DNA of 64,000 nt from a virus: IMG/VR virus record IMGVR_UViG_3300048438_000153, positions 211,103 through 275,102 of that record. The stretch is one strand, 5' to 3'. Positions 1 to 9,081 of the stretch are shown in pieces. Every line of letters begins with the position of its first letter. The first letter of the stretch is position 1. A program made the position numbers and the translations under genes. The notes beneath the pieces were generated by a model. The model was not told the origin of the DNA. It ran no database searches and saw only the letters and a program-made list of their open reading frames with translations.

Positions 1-1701
1 CTTAGTGAACATCACACGATCACCTATGCGTACTTCGTCATTCCCTACCCTAACTGAGCGATGACCGAGCGCGTTCGGGTTAAGCACCGCCCTCAGCTCT
101 CGGTTAAGGTTCGTGACGCCTAGCACACCGTGATGTGTAGGACTCATTACATGGAAATCAATACCGTCGAGCTGAAGCTCTCGGCACTTCTCTAAGATAA
201 AGTCGAGAGTGTCGAACTTGGTGTAGCGATCAACCATCTGATACTCACCCTCTTCCGTCGGTATTTCTCCCGCGTGAATCTTATGAGCCGCTTTTACGAC
301 ACCGCTACCCTCACCCTGCCTAAAGATCGTGGCGAGGTGAATTCTAGGGAGCACATTCGCCTCAATAATCTCTTGTAAGACAAAGCCCGCCCCTACAGGT
401 GGAAGCTGTGCTATATCCCCCACCATAATGACCCGACAAGAGCGCGAAATACCTCTTAAGAGTCGCCACATGAGATGGAGGTCAACCATAGAAGCTTCGT
501 CTATGATTACCACGCTCTCACTACGAGGGTTGTGAGGGTTGAACTTCCAATGCTCTTTGTGGCGGTCTGAATCGGCTTTCGCACTCAAGTCTGAAGACTC
601 CTCATCTCGCTTGACACCCTCGTAGTCAGCCTTCTTTTTCTTATCGTCATCAGGCATACCTGCGCCGAAAGCTCTGTGGATAGTCTGAGCTTCTAACCCT
701 GTTAGTGACGACACCCTCTTCGCGGCTATCCCTGTCGGTGCTACGAGGAGGATCTTCTCTTTCTTTTCTATGAGCGCCTTGCAGAGCGTATTAAGTATTG
801 TCGTCTTTCCTGTCCCTGGAAGACCCGTCACAATGCTCACAGGCTCTATCAGACCTTGTTTGACTGCTCTGATCTGCTCATCGGTCAACTCAAAGCGAGA
901 ATACTTCCTGATATCATCATCTGAGATCTCCTGATAAAGATCTTCAGATTGAGTTCTTCTCTCTTCGCTCTGTAGAGAAGAAGCAACATCGTTTTCCATT
1001 CGGTACATCGAGGGTAGGTAGAGCGCGTTCTTTCCCTCGATCTTATCGACCACAAGGTCGCCGTCTTCTCTTAATGCTTTAACGACATTAGCGATCTCTC
1101 GCACATCGGATAAGCCTGTCAAGATAGATGCATCTCTGAACACCGTCCCTGAGTCAAGAAAGCAGTGACCCTGTTGAGAGGCTTGCTTCACCGACCACAG
1201 AATAGAGGCGGATACGCGCTCTTTTCTAGAGGGATCGAAATCTCCTATGAGCCTTCGGGCGATGTTATCAGCGACCTTGAAAGAAAGACCTTTTTGGACG
1301 AGCACCCAAGGGTTCTGAGCGATAATCTTAGGGTTCGCCGAGATTTCTTTCCATAAAGAGTTAAGGACGGCTACATTAGCCCCACTTTCCGCGAGCGTGG
1401 AAAGTATCTCGATACTCTCTTGGGCGTTAGGGTCAGACCAATCTTTCCATTGGGTCAGTGAGCTACCTTTAAGAAACTTAGGGTTGATAGGAGTCCTATC
1501 TATTTCAATGGCGGGACGACCTTGCTTATCGAAGGTTTTCTTGCCCTTGAAAGTGAAGACAGTACCGCGCCCTACAGGGCCAGCTATCTTACCTTTGACA
1601 ACAGCAGAGGTAGTCTCACCCTCGTAAGAAACGAGACACCTCAAAACATAAAAGGGAGGGTTCGCAAACACCTGCCCTAAGACTTTTGCTACGCAGTACA
1701 C
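1..1701 (-). CDS. recD2: RecD2-like SF1 DNA helicase (3' end off window)
   Basis: The product is a 5'-3' superfamily 1 helicase of the RecD2/TraA type, probably used in replication or repair of phage DNA. The 567 residues visible start with an OB-like segment, then a helix-hairpin-helix region. A Walker A motif GLPGTGKTT follows near residue 290, then IIDEASMVD (Walker B) near 400 and VGDIAQLPPVG near 428, and the reading runs off the window edge at VMFTK. The start is GTG at 1701, preceded by AGAAAGG six bases upstream; no earlier in-frame start has a ribosome site. About 200 C-terminal residues are missing compared with the usual 740-800. A CTGATATG promoter-like box sits about 45 bases upstream. 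Family call is firm, exact role inferred. Confidence 0.87.
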   Translation of the reverse strand, partial: MYCVAKVLGQVFANPPFYVLRCLVSYEGETTSAVVKGKIAGPVGRGTVFTFKGKKTFDKQGRPAIEIDRTPINPKFLKGSSLTQWKDWSDPNAQESIEILSTLAESGANVAVLNSLWKEISANPKIIAQNPWVLVQKGLSFKVADNIARRLIGDFDPSRKERVSASILWSVKQASQQGHCFLDSGTVFRDASILTGLSDVREIANVVKALREDGDLVVDKIEGKNALYLPSMYRMENDVASSLQSEERRTQSEDLYQEISDDDIRKYSRFELTDEQIRAVKQGLIEPVSIVTGLPGTGKTTILNTLCKALIEKKEKILLVAPTGIAAKRVSSLTGLEAQTIHRAFGAGMPDDDKKKKADYEGVKRDEESSDLSAKADSDRHKEHWKFNPHNPRSESVVIIDEASMVDLHLMWRLLRGISRSCRVIMVGDIAQLPPVGAGFVLQEIIEANVLPRIHLATIFRQGEGSGVVKAAHKIHAGEIPTEEGEYQMVDRYTKFDTLDFILEKCRELQLDGIDFHVMSPTHHGVLGVTNLNRELRAVLNPNALGHRSVRVGNDEVRIGDRVMFTK

Positions 1702-1742
1702 AGTATACCTTTCTGTGAGAAGGGGGTTTTACCTGTGTTCTA

Positions 1743-1750
1743 CATATCAG
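1743..1750 (-). promoter_or_regulatory. CTGATATG promoter-like box
   Basis: The minus strand reads CTGATATG about 45 bases before the RecD2 start. The same box, C[TC]GATAT[AG], stands 28-46 bases before five other transcription units (8292, 30888 as a variant, 37965, 42401, 43449). No sigma-70 -35 hexamer lies 16-18 bases upstream, so this may be a phage-specific -10 element. Promoter function is inferred. Confidence 0.4.
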
Positions 1751-1762
1751 AATTTACCGAAA

Positions 1763-2881
1763 CTAGTTTCGATATTGAGCTTCCCATTTCTTTATGTCAT
1801 CTAACTCTTCTGGAGTCAGAGGTTCAGATAAGTTCAACTGATTGATTCCCTTTAAGACTTCCTTTTCTATTATAAGGGTACTAATAGTCATCAGTCTAGA
1901 TCTCATACCCTGTAAGTATTTCCTACCGACCCTAACGATCTCTGCTCTAGTCTCTTCTCCTATTTCTGAAGGAAATAGCCCTTCAAACATGGAAGGGTCT
2001 GCGCTATCCAAGTAAGTCCCCACAATGTCTCGCGCGTAACTCTTAGCTTCAGCCTTAACTCTGTCTCTTAACCGACGCGCTTTAATAGAGCCTCTCACGC
2101 TGAAGTCAACGTATTTCGCAGCCTCTTCAACCATCTCAGCAAGTTCACCATCATCCAAGACTGAAAAGGTTCTGCTTCTGATCTCCGCCTCAATATCTGA
2201 AGCTAGAGGATTGGCGCTAAAGAACTTCTTCACCCTAGCTCTTGGATGAAAACCTCTTCTTACGGGAGTCTCTGCGCTCGACCCTGAATCTTGAGCCTTT
2301 TGCCGAGATATTTCTCTCCGCCTCTCATCCCTAGACGTAACCCTCTTAGAAATGTCGGGCATCTTAGATGCTAAGTACTGAGGAAAGTATCTTCGAGCGA
2401 CCATTGGAAGCACATTTTCTTTAAGAAAGGAAGATGCTCTAGAGTAAGCAGACTCGCCCCCATTCACAGCCTCTTCGAGTACTTCACTTGCATCGACGTA
2501 TGGCGCAACAAGGCTTTTAAGTTTATCGTTTGTCGCTAGTTCTTTCATCTCATCGTAGTCGTAGAATGAGTCTAGAGCCCTAGAAATGTCCTGATTGGTA
2601 ATCTGACTCAAAAGGCGAGTGACGAGGCTATTCTTTCTGCGAATCCTCCTCGCGTTACCTCCAATGAAAGCACCTTCACCCTCAGATCTGTACTGATCTA
2701 CGAGGATCTTCTCAGACTTTCTCCATAGAGGTGTTTGAGTCACGAGATTATAGAGGATCGAAGCCATCTCCTCAGCGAGATTATCCTCAGAAAAACCAAT
2801 AGCATCGACTTTCGTGTAGTCGATATTAGAGGCGATATGGATACTCGCGACCCTACGCGCAAAAGCTCTTTTAGAAATCAT
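1763..2881 (-). CDS. hypothetical protein, helical, 372 aa
   Basis: I do not recognise this protein. It is rich in charged and helical stretches, with a basic middle region (residues around 180-220, many Arg and Lys) and no visible catalytic motif. The ATG at 2881 is chosen because AGGGAG lies eight bases upstream; a GTG at 2890 is in frame but sits inside that ribosome site. The N-terminus (ISKRAFARRVAS) resembles basic amphipathic N-termini of two other proteins here (4005-4838 and 53668-54321). It follows nrdB on the same strand, so it may be co-transcribed with the ribonucleotide reductase genes. Confidence 0.7.
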   Translation of the reverse strand: MISKRAFARRVASIHIASNIDYTKVDAIGFSEDNLAEEMASILYNLVTQTPLWRKSEKILVDQYRSEGEGAFIGGNARRIRRKNSLVTRLLSQITNQDISRALDSFYDYDEMKELATNDKLKSLVAPYVDASEVLEEAVNGGESAYSRASSFLKENVLPMVARRYFPQYLASKMPDISKRVTSRDERRREISRQKAQDSGSSAETPVRRGFHPRARVKKFFSANPLASDIEAEIRSRTFSVLDDGELAEMVEEAAKYVDFSVRGSIKARRLRDRVKAEAKSYARDIVGTYLDSADPSMFEGLFPSEIGEETRAEIVRVGRKYLQGMRSRLMTISTLIIEKEVLKGINQLNLSEPLTPEELDDIKKWEAQYRN

Positions 2882-2941
2882 TGTGATCACTCCCTAAGTG
2901 TTATTTCTTCAACTACCTGAGAGAGCGAGATAAAGACTCTA

Positions 2942-3919
2942 TTAAGAAACCCCTATGACCGACCAATCAAAGTCCCCAACCATCCCATTCGCCGAATAAT
3001 CTGTGACAGTACCCTCAAAGAAATTCTTCATGGAGTCTCCTGAGATGATCCAATCGAGCCAAGAAAGAGGGTTTTCTTTCTGCTTAAAGATCGGCTTCAA
3101 ACCAAGCTGAAGCAGTCTACGATCTGCCAAGTACCTGACGTATGTCTTAATGTCCTGAGAGGTCAGCTCATTAATCGTGTCGTTTGATCCGTAGACGAGA
3201 TCGACAAGCGCGTCCTCAAGCCCTACCGCTTTCGTGTAGTTCGTGTAGATGTAACTCTTGAGCTCATCTGTCACTACTTGAGGGTTCTCAGTGCAGTATG
3301 TGTGAAAGAGCTTAGTCATACCCTCAACGTGTGTCGTCTCGTCACGGATAGACCATTCAACTACCTCACACATACCCTTCATCTTTCCGAATCTCTGAAA
3401 GTTGAGGAGCATCACGAAAGCAGAAAAGAGACTCATGCCCTCGTTACACACCGAGCGCGCCATCTCGAACGCCATGTGAGCTTCATCTGAAAGACCTTTT
3501 GGAGCTTCCATCATGAACTCGATCTTCTCTCTCATAGCATCAAACTCTAAGAAAGCTGAGTATTCTTTCTCTGCAAACCCGAGAGTGTCATTCAAGAGCG
3601 CATACGCCCTTTGATGAGTACCCTCGCGGTTGGCGAAAGAAAGAAGCATATTCCTCACTTCGTTATTCTTGAAGAAAGGAATAAAGACCTCACAGTAGTT
3701 ACCACCAACTGCGACATCACTTTGAGTGAAGATTCTCAAAATCTGAGTAATGTGTTCTTTCTCAGACTTTGAGATTTCACTGCCCTTCCACTGAGAGACA
3801 TCCTCTTGGAGCTTGGCTTCCCAAGTACCCCAATGGATCTTCTCATGGTCTTCCGCAAAGGTCATCGCCCATGCGTACTGAAAGGGCTTATAAGTCTTAC
3901 TGAACTCTGTAAGAGACAT
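2942..3919 (-). CDS. nrdB: Class I ribonucleotide reductase small subunit
   Basis: NrdB houses the diiron-tyrosyl radical cofactor that starts reduction of ribonucleotides to deoxyribonucleotides by NrdA. All metal ligands can be placed by spacing against E. coli NrdB: D68, E99, H102, E160, E194 and H197. The radical tyrosine is Y106, four residues after H102. Length (325 aa) is slightly short for the family (about 375). AGGAGG precedes the ATG by nine bases. The gene ends GTT TCT TAA, which includes one of the over-represented TTTCTTAA octamers. It lies on the same strand as nrdA with a ParB-like gene between them, which suggests one transcript. Confidence 0.95.
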   Translation of the reverse strand: MSLTEFSKTYKPFQYAWAMTFAEDHEKIHWGTWEAKLQEDVSQWKGSEISKSEKEHITQILRIFTQSDVAVGGNYCEVFIPFFKNNEVRNMLLSFANREGTHQRAYALLNDTLGFAEKEYSAFLEFDAMREKIEFMMEAPKGLSDEAHMAFEMARSVCNEGMSLFSAFVMLLNFQRFGKMKGMCEVVEWSIRDETTHVEGMTKLFHTYCTENPQVVTDELKSYIYTNYTKAVGLEDALVDLVYGSNDTINELTSQDIKTYVRYLADRRLLQLGLKPIFKQKENPLSWLDWIISGDSMKNFFEGTVTDYSANGMVGDFDWSVIGVS

Positions 3920-4004
3920 ATTTTATGTCCTCCTGTGTTGAAAGGGATAGCATAGTACCCTCTCGGAGAACATAAAAGAGCTAGTACCTGTTAAAGTACC
4001 GATC

Positions 4005-4838
4005 TTAGAGGTAATCCCTCCGATACCTACGCCTAGCGAGCTTAACTTCCTTGTACGGAGGCTTCCACTCAATCTCACCCTCTTCCATCAGCTTTTGAGC
4101 TCTCGGCACTTCATCAGGGTTAATGACAGGCATATCAACTCGGGCGGGCGCCCAGCCTGGTACTTGCTTGTTCATCGCGCGAACATTTGCACCCATCTGC
4201 TTGATGCCTTCGTTGACAGAACCGAAGCTCTTAATGAGAATGTCCTGAACCTTCTTTGGTGAGGTGAACTCGTTACCGTTGATAGCGAGGTTCTTGATCT
4301 CGTTCATCACATTCTGATCTGTGTAACGAGTGATGTCGCCCTTACCGGGATTCCCATTTCTCGTTGGGAAAAGACCCTTTGTGATGATGTTGAGAACCTT
4401 AAGAAGTGTCTTGCCCTCAAGGTCTGCGACATAACCCCCCACCTTGACATTAGGTCCGAAAGCGATGATGGCTGCTGACCATCTGTGGTGTCCGTCCATA
4501 ATCTGACCGTCATTAGAAATGATCGCACCAAGATCAGTAGTAAGCTTTCCATCAAGCATAGCGAGAGCCATACCCACAGACTTACCGAGAACCATTGTGG
4601 TCTGAGAAGGTTTGAGGTTGCTCGCTTGAGCCTTCGTCTTTCTCACAGAAATCTTATCGCTCTTGTTATCGCCTGAATCAACCAAGTGCTTAGCGAGATC
4701 GGCATCTACGTTTGAAAGACGACCAGCGTTCTGAATCTCTCTATACACCTCTTCAGGCGCTAAGACACGAGCGGTGCGCTCCATACGAGCGACTCTTATT
4801 TCTAAATCTCTAAGGACTTCTGATGCGGTTCTTCTCAT
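4005..4838 (-). CDS. ParB/sulfiredoxin-fold domain protein
   Basis: The middle of this 277-residue protein carries IMDGHHRWSAAI near residue 115-126, the DGHHR signature of the ParB/sulfiredoxin-like fold found in ParB N-domains and phage ParB-like nucleases. The rest (basic N-terminal helix ending RVARMERTA, C-terminal tail with RRRYRRDYL) has no recognised domain. AAGGAG precedes the ATG by six bases. It is inserted between nrdA and nrdB. Whether it binds CTP, nicks DNA or acts in the virion cannot be told from the sequence; the domain call is moderately sure, the function unknown. Confidence 0.65.
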   Translation of the reverse strand: MRRTASEVLRDLEIRVARMERTARVLAPEEVYREIQNAGRLSNVDADLAKHLVDSGDNKSDKISVRKTKAQASNLKPSQTTMVLGKSVGMALAMLDGKLTTDLGAIISNDGQIMDGHHRWSAAIIAFGPNVKVGGYVADLEGKTLLKVLNIITKGLFPTRNGNPGKGDITRYTDQNVMNEIKNLAINGNEFTSPKKVQDILIKSFGSVNEGIKQMGANVRAMNKQVPGWAPARVDMPVINPDEVPRAQKLMEEGEIEWKPPYKEVKLARRRYRRDYL

Positions 4839-4907
4839 TTTTTTCTCCTTACCATAGGTGTATCGAGAAGTTGGTTTACTGCCTACGATAAAGAGATTAA
4901 GAAACTA

Positions 4908-6632
4908 TCAGCCCTGACAACTCATACACTCATCTATTTGAAAGTCTTTGAGTGCCTTTCGCTCTACCTTTTCAGAGACTTTCTCTCCTGTAACACCCGC
5001 ATTTGTCCTCAAATAATAAAGACCCTTGAGCTTCTTCTTATAAGCTGAGAGATGAACCGCGTTGACATAGTTCGCGTCGCTACCCGAAGGGAAAAAGAGG
5101 TTCACACTCTGCCCCTGACAGACCCACTCTTGCCTGACGCCCGCGTGTTCCACTACCCACATCTGATCAAGTTCAAACGCCGTCTTGAACACCTCTTTCT
5201 CAAGATCAGAAAAGTAGTCTAGATGCTGTACGCTCCCCTGATTCAGAATCACGTCAGAAATCTGCTCGTCTACCCAACTATCAGACTCGCCCTTCTCTTC
5301 TTTCTTCTTCTGAATTAGGTTCAGTAGATGTTCGTTCACCTGTAAGAAAGAACCTGCGCGCGTTCTGTAGGTGAAGGCATTAGACTTCCAAGGCTCAATG
5401 CTAGGAGACGTATTCAGAATGATCGCCGAGTTCGCATTCGGAGCAATCGCGAGGAGATGGCTGTTTCTTACTCCGCTACCCTCACCGTCCAAGTACTCCC
5501 CTCTCTTCTCTGCGAGGGATCTCGTGGCGCTCAGAGCTTTCTCTTTGATGGTAGAGTAGATCTTCCTATTAGCAGACACCGCGAAGACCGACTCGAAAGG
5601 AACTCCTTTACTCTGAAGATACGAGTGAAAGCCCATCGTCCCTAAGCCGAGCGATCTCTCTTTCTTGGCGGAGCTGATGGCTCTAGAAAGAGACTCAGGC
5701 GCGTTCTCTATGAAATACTCTAAGACATCATCAAGGAACTCAATCAAGTCCTCTACAATCGTGGTTTCTTTCCAAGCGTCGAAGTGCTCCACATTAAGAC
5801 TAGAAAGACAACAAACCGCTGACCTGTTCTCTCCTGTTGGGAGATGAATTTCGTTACAAAGGTTAGATCCGTTAATCTTCAAGCCTTTCTCTTTGAGGGG
5901 CTCGGGGAGGTGGCGGTTAGCCTCGTCGATGAAGTTAAGATAAGGCTCACCTGTCTTGAAGCGCACCTTCAATATTCTCTGCCATAGGTCGCGAGCGTCG
6001 AAAGTGTCTCTCACTGACCCATCTGAAGGATCAAGCAAGTCCCAAGAGTCACCCTTAAGAACTGCCTCCATAAAGTCATCTGTGATATTGAGCGCGTTGT
6101 TGAGGTTGAAGCACTTTCTGTTAGTGTCTCCACCTGTAGGAAGTCTCATGTTAAGAAACTCAATCACGTCAGGGTGAGAGATGTTGAGGTAGGCTGCGTA
6201 GCTTCCCTTTCTAGTTGACCCTTGTCGATACGCAACCATATCCGCGTCAACGGTCTTAAGAAAAGGGATAGGTCCAGGTGACTTGTCTGAGACTGAGCGC
6301 ACACTCGACCAATGCCCTCCAACACCACCTCCCATCACGCTCATCATTCTGAGCTCTTCTGTATGAGAAATGAGTCCCTTAACTGAGTCAGGAACAAAAG
6401 TGAGGAAGCAACTGATCGGCATACCTTTCCCCCCCGCGTTGGAGAGGATCGGTGAGCTGAACATGAACCACCCTTTGCAAGCGTACTCATAGATTCTTTC
6501 TGCGAGCCCTTCATCTCTCGCGTAAAAATGCGAGGCTCTCTTAAAAGCCTCTTGTGGATTCTCCTCACCTTCTTTCATGTAGTATTTCTTCAGTAGGGAC
6601 TTGGCGTGTGTTGAAAACTCGAAACCTGTCAT
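4908..6632 (-). CDS. nrdA: Class I ribonucleotide reductase large subunit
   Basis: NrdA reduces ribonucleoside diphosphates using the radical from NrdB. Visible active-site pieces are C75 (ISCFLTF), N257-L-C259-N-E261 (the radical cysteine loop), C274 (the redox partner), the tyrosine pair in KGLYYLRTNAG, and a C-terminal C569-M-S-C572 swivel pair that accepts thioredoxin or glutaredoxin electrons. The protein is 574 residues against about 760 in E. coli: the N-terminal ATP-cone is absent, so overall activity is probably not switched off by dATP. GGAGAGAG precedes the ATG. It lies just downstream of a terminator-like hairpin. Confidence 0.95.
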   Translation of the reverse strand: MTGFEFSTHAKSLLKKYYMKEGEENPQEAFKRASHFYARDEGLAERIYEYACKGWFMFSSPILSNAGGKGMPISCFLTFVPDSVKGLISHTEELRMMSVMGGGVGGHWSSVRSVSDKSPGPIPFLKTVDADMVAYRQGSTRKGSYAAYLNISHPDVIEFLNMRLPTGGDTNRKCFNLNNALNITDDFMEAVLKGDSWDLLDPSDGSVRDTFDARDLWQRILKVRFKTGEPYLNFIDEANRHLPEPLKEKGLKINGSNLCNEIHLPTGENRSAVCCLSSLNVEHFDAWKETTIVEDLIEFLDDVLEYFIENAPESLSRAISSAKKERSLGLGTMGFHSYLQSKGVPFESVFAVSANRKIYSTIKEKALSATRSLAEKRGEYLDGEGSGVRNSHLLAIAPNANSAIILNTSPSIEPWKSNAFTYRTRAGSFLQVNEHLLNLIQKKKEEKGESDSWVDEQISDVILNQGSVQHLDYFSDLEKEVFKTAFELDQMWVVEHAGVRQEWVCQGQSVNLFFPSGSDANYVNAVHLSAYKKKLKGLYYLRTNAGVTGEKVSEKVERKALKDFQIDECMSCQG

Positions 6633-6660
6633 CCGTCTCTCTCCATTAAGACTCTAAGTT

Positions 6661-6714
6661 AAAAAGCGACCCTAACCTCCTCCCTCGCAGTTGAGGGGGG
6701 AGAGGGTCAGGGTC
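6661..6714 (-). terminator. Imperfect terminator after clamp-loader genes
   Basis: On the minus strand a G+C-rich imperfect stem (outer arms GACCCT and AGGGTC, at 6709-6714 and 6668-6673) is followed by GCTTTTTAAC. It lies after the holA-like stop (6748) and just before the nrdA ribosome site. It should end or attenuate transcription between the clamp-loader and reductase genes. Only about 30 bases remain to the nrdA start, so attenuation is possible. Confidence 0.5.
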
Positions 6715-6747
6715 TAGCTCGACAAAATAGGTCTAAGTGGAGCGGTA

Positions 6748-7683
6748 TTAAGAAACCATAAGACGGAGCAACCCCGTTTTGAACGCCGAAAACGGCGACA
6801 CAACTCCGCTAATTGCAAGGTTTTCGCAATGATAGAGGACACCTAAGATTTCTCTCAATTTTTTTGTAGTGAACCTACGCGCTCTAGGAACGAGCACATC
6901 ACCCACAAGCCAACTTTGAACGCCTATTTCTTCAGAGATACCTTGCACAGAAGTGACCCCTCTGTCGATACAAAGTCTTACCGATAAGAGCTGAACTATA
7001 TTCTTGTGAAGTAGACCCGCGACCAATCCCATCGTCGGGTCTTTGTCTCTGTTCTTCTCAAAGCGAGCGCAAGTTTTAAGAAAGTTAGTCGGATTCCATG
7101 AGATCACCGCATCAGTCAGAAGCACTCCATCCATTTCTTTCAAGGGCGCAATCACCGACAAGACCTCTATGGGAGTGACCTCACTCCCCTCAGCGACGTA
7201 GCCGATCTTCAGAGCCTCGTAGGTTAAGACTCCAACATCTTGACCTACTCGCTGAACCACACTCTCACAGATAGACAGACTGATCTGCTTCCCCTGATCC
7301 GCCACCATCTTCTGAAAGAACTTCGCATACCACTCCGCGAGCTTCTTCTTACTCTTAGGTATCTCGTAACAGTCTTTCTTTTTGACTCCCATGAGTGCTT
7401 TCGGCACTACGCGGTCTGCTAAATAGAGAACACCGAAGCCCTCTTTCTGAGGGATGTGTGCGAGGTTCTTTAACCCTGTCGGGTTCGAGATCACGATGAG
7501 CTTATCCACCACGTCAAAGAGTCCCAAATCAAAGGCTTCCTCGATCTCACTCTTAGAGGATTTCTTTCCATCTAGGTAGATCACCTCCCATCCGAGCGCA
7601 TAAGCATCGTTGATGATTTCTCTTGAAGCATGAAAGGCGAGGTCTTTGAACGTACCGTAGATGACTCTGTGTTCTTTCTTCAT
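6748..7683 (-). CDS. holA: DNA polymerase III delta subunit-like (clamp loader)
   Basis: The 311-residue protein resembles HolA, the delta subunit that opens the sliding clamp. It shows the delta-like layout: an N-terminal RecA-type fold without Walker motifs (MKKEHRVIYGTFKDLAFHA), the linker helix KLAEWYAKFFQKM, the region VVQRVGQDVGVLTYEALKI typical of delta domain II, and a C-terminal collar-like segment with GLLHKNIVQLLSVRL. It overlaps the upstream delta-prime-like gene by ATGA, so the two are translationally coupled. DnaX (29540) and a clamp (43762) elsewhere in the window complete the set. Call rests on motif reading; an HHpred match to HolA would confirm. Confidence 0.75.
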   Translation of the reverse strand: MKKEHRVIYGTFKDLAFHASREIINDAYALGWEVIYLDGKKSSKSEIEEAFDLGLFDVVDKLIVISNPTGLKNLAHIPQKEGFGVLYLADRVVPKALMGVKKKDCYEIPKSKKKLAEWYAKFFQKMVADQGKQISLSICESVVQRVGQDVGVLTYEALKIGYVAEGSEVTPIEVLSVIAPLKEMDGVLLTDAVISWNPTNFLKTCARFEKNRDKDPTMGLVAGLLHKNIVQLLSVRLCIDRGVTSVQGISEEIGVQSWLVGDVLVPRARRFTTKKLREILGVLYHCENLAISGVVSPFSAFKTGLLRLMVS

Positions 7684-8264
7684 TTGTGGACTCCTAGAAA
7701 GTATCCACTGAGGGCGGAGTGAGAAACCCTCTTCCTCGCTAAGAGTGACCTCAGCTCGTCTGTATACAAGTCGGTGTCCTCCTCTTTGATAAGGACTTCA
7801 AGATAGGCTTCCATAAATGCCCTCTCAGATCCCTTCTCCACCTTCGCAAGTACCTTGAGTCCTCTTAAGAGGTTATCTTCGCTCAGAGCGCCATACAGAG
7901 CCTCTGCGTCTTCATAGAGATCATGCTCCTGTCGGGGCGCGTAATGAAACTTCTCTCCACAGCGAGATCGGATAGTATTAGGAACGCCACCTAAGTCATT
8001 CGCCCATAGGAAAAGGGTTGGGCTGTTGGGCGTAGGCTCTTCGATGCGCTTAAGAAGAATATCAAGGGCTGACGGATCAGCCTCATCGAGTGGACCTGCT
8101 ACTAGACAGGGATTCTTATGGGGGTAAACCTGAGTGAAGAGGCTCATCAATAGCCTCACTCCGTCTACCTTCAGATTTGTGATCGGCTCATGAACAAGCT
8201 CATAGCCCTCTAGCTCTTCAGCGAGGCCGTTCTTAACGCCCCTTCCATGATGAATGAAAATCAT
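7680..8264 (-). CDS. holB: DNA polymerase III delta-prime-like clamp loader subunit
   Basis: This protein carries the clamp-loader segment ALDILLKRIEEPTPNSPTLF, followed by a VPNTIRSRC stretch: the SRC motif by which delta-prime touches the neighbouring ATPase site. No Walker A motif is present, as expected for the non-hydrolysing delta-prime. I start it at ATG 8264, where AGAGGAG lies five bases upstream. The longer open frame to 8327 would run through a CTGATATA promoter-like box at 8292-8299, so the extension is probably untranslated. At 194 residues it is much shorter than bacterial HolB (about 330). It is coupled to the delta-like gene by ATGA. Confidence 0.72.
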   Translation of the reverse strand: MIFIHHGRGVKNGLAEELEGYELVHEPITNLKVDGVRLLMSLFTQVYPHKNPCLVAGPLDEADPSALDILLKRIEEPTPNSPTLFLWANDLGGVPNTIRSRCGEKFHYAPRQEHDLYEDAEALYGALSEDNLLRGLKVLAKVEKGSERAFMEAYLEVLIKEEDTDLYTDELRSLLARKRVSHSALSGYFLGVHK

Positions 8265-8291
8265 GCTGTCTCCTCTCTTGTGACCCTTACC

Positions 8292-8299
8292 TATATCAG
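8292..8299 (-). promoter_or_regulatory. CTGATATA promoter-like box for clamp-loader genes
   Basis: The minus strand reads CTGATATA 28 bases before the chosen holB start. It matches the boxes before recA (37965) and the coiled-coil/clamp genes (43449). Function as a promoter is inferred from recurrence and placement. Confidence 0.4.
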
Positions 8300-8853
8300 A
8301 ACACCCATCAAGGTAAGAGATATCCATACAGGAGGTTATCTTAAGTTTCTGCTTGAACCTCGTCTCTGCCTCCGATATACAGGTTCACGATCTGACTCAA
8401 CAACGGTTTGAGTCTCATGGGCTCTTCCCTCCGACTAGCGAAACTGAGGATAATCTTATCCCGACTAAAAGGAGGCAACCCTACTGAGCTTGAGAAAGCT
8501 CTTAGGGCAGAAACCCTCATGTGACGTAAGTCACTCGGTTGAAAAGCGTACCGATGGATCTCAATCAGTAACGAGACTCGGCAACTACTCTCTCAGAGTA
8601 AGTACCCTGTAGGTTGGTCAACTCCGTTGATAGAACCTGATAAACAGTCTGCTCTTTCTCACTCCCTTGATAGTCTCTTGTGAGCCTCTAGGTTTATTCT
8701 TTCCCTTACCTAGTAGGTTGTCTCAGATAGAAACTATCTTAGTATCTCTCTTTAGTAGAGATAGGAAGTATAGTTACTCTTCTAAGAAGAATATGAATTA
8801 GAAGTAAGTAACTAGAGAAGACTTAGTAAGTCCTCCTAAAAACCAAAAGAAAA

Positions 8854-9017
8854 ACTACTCGTACTACTACAAGTACTCTTACTAATCCTCAACCAACTAC
8901 ACCTACAACTAATAGTCCTACTACTACAACAACACATACAGCTCATACTACAACAACTACTAGTCTTACTACATCTACAAGTAATACTACTCCAACTAGT
9001 ACAGCTACACATACATG
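8854..9017. other. G-depleted ACT/ACA-rich tract
   Basis: The plus strand is almost free of G here (about nine in 164 bases) and consists mostly of ACT, ACA, CTA and AAC triplets. In one plus frame it reads as a Thr-rich string with no start codon and an upstream TAA at 8827; on the minus strand it reads as a Cys/Ser-rich string. Neither looks like a protein. Such strand asymmetry is typical of sequences that favour unwinding or RNA-DNA hybrids. Confidence 0.6.
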
Positions 9018-9056
9018 AACAGATACTATAGATGAACATACACTAAAAAAAGAAAG

Positions 9057-9081
9057 AAGTAGGTTAAGAAAGAACCTACTT
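9057..9081. repeat. 9-bp inverted repeat with TTAAGAAA in the loop
   Basis: Arms AAGTAGGTT (9057-9065) and AACCTACTT (9073-9081) are perfectly complementary, with loop AAGAAAG. The loop and inner stem together contain TTAAGAAA, the octamer over-represented across the window. No T-run follows directly, so it is not a standard terminator. Confidence 0.7.

Noticed and set aside
6661-6714. Riboswitch ahead of nrdA
   Set aside because: The structure is a simple G+C stem with a T-run directly after the preceding gene; no conserved riboswitch core was recognisable.
8341-8700. Possible tRNA gene suggested by GGTTCA-like strings
   Set aside because: No cloverleaf could be assembled; acceptor, D and anticodon arms do not fit around the candidate T-loops.
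8830-9020. Plus-strand Thr-rich open frame
   Set aside because: No start codon follows the upstream TAA, and there is no ribosome site; composition reflects the ACT/ACA tract.
8836-9039. Minus-strand Cys/Ser-rich open frame of 67 codons
   Set aside because: It is a direct translation of a low-complexity G-poor tract, has no ribosome site and unnatural composition (Cys, Ser, Thr only).
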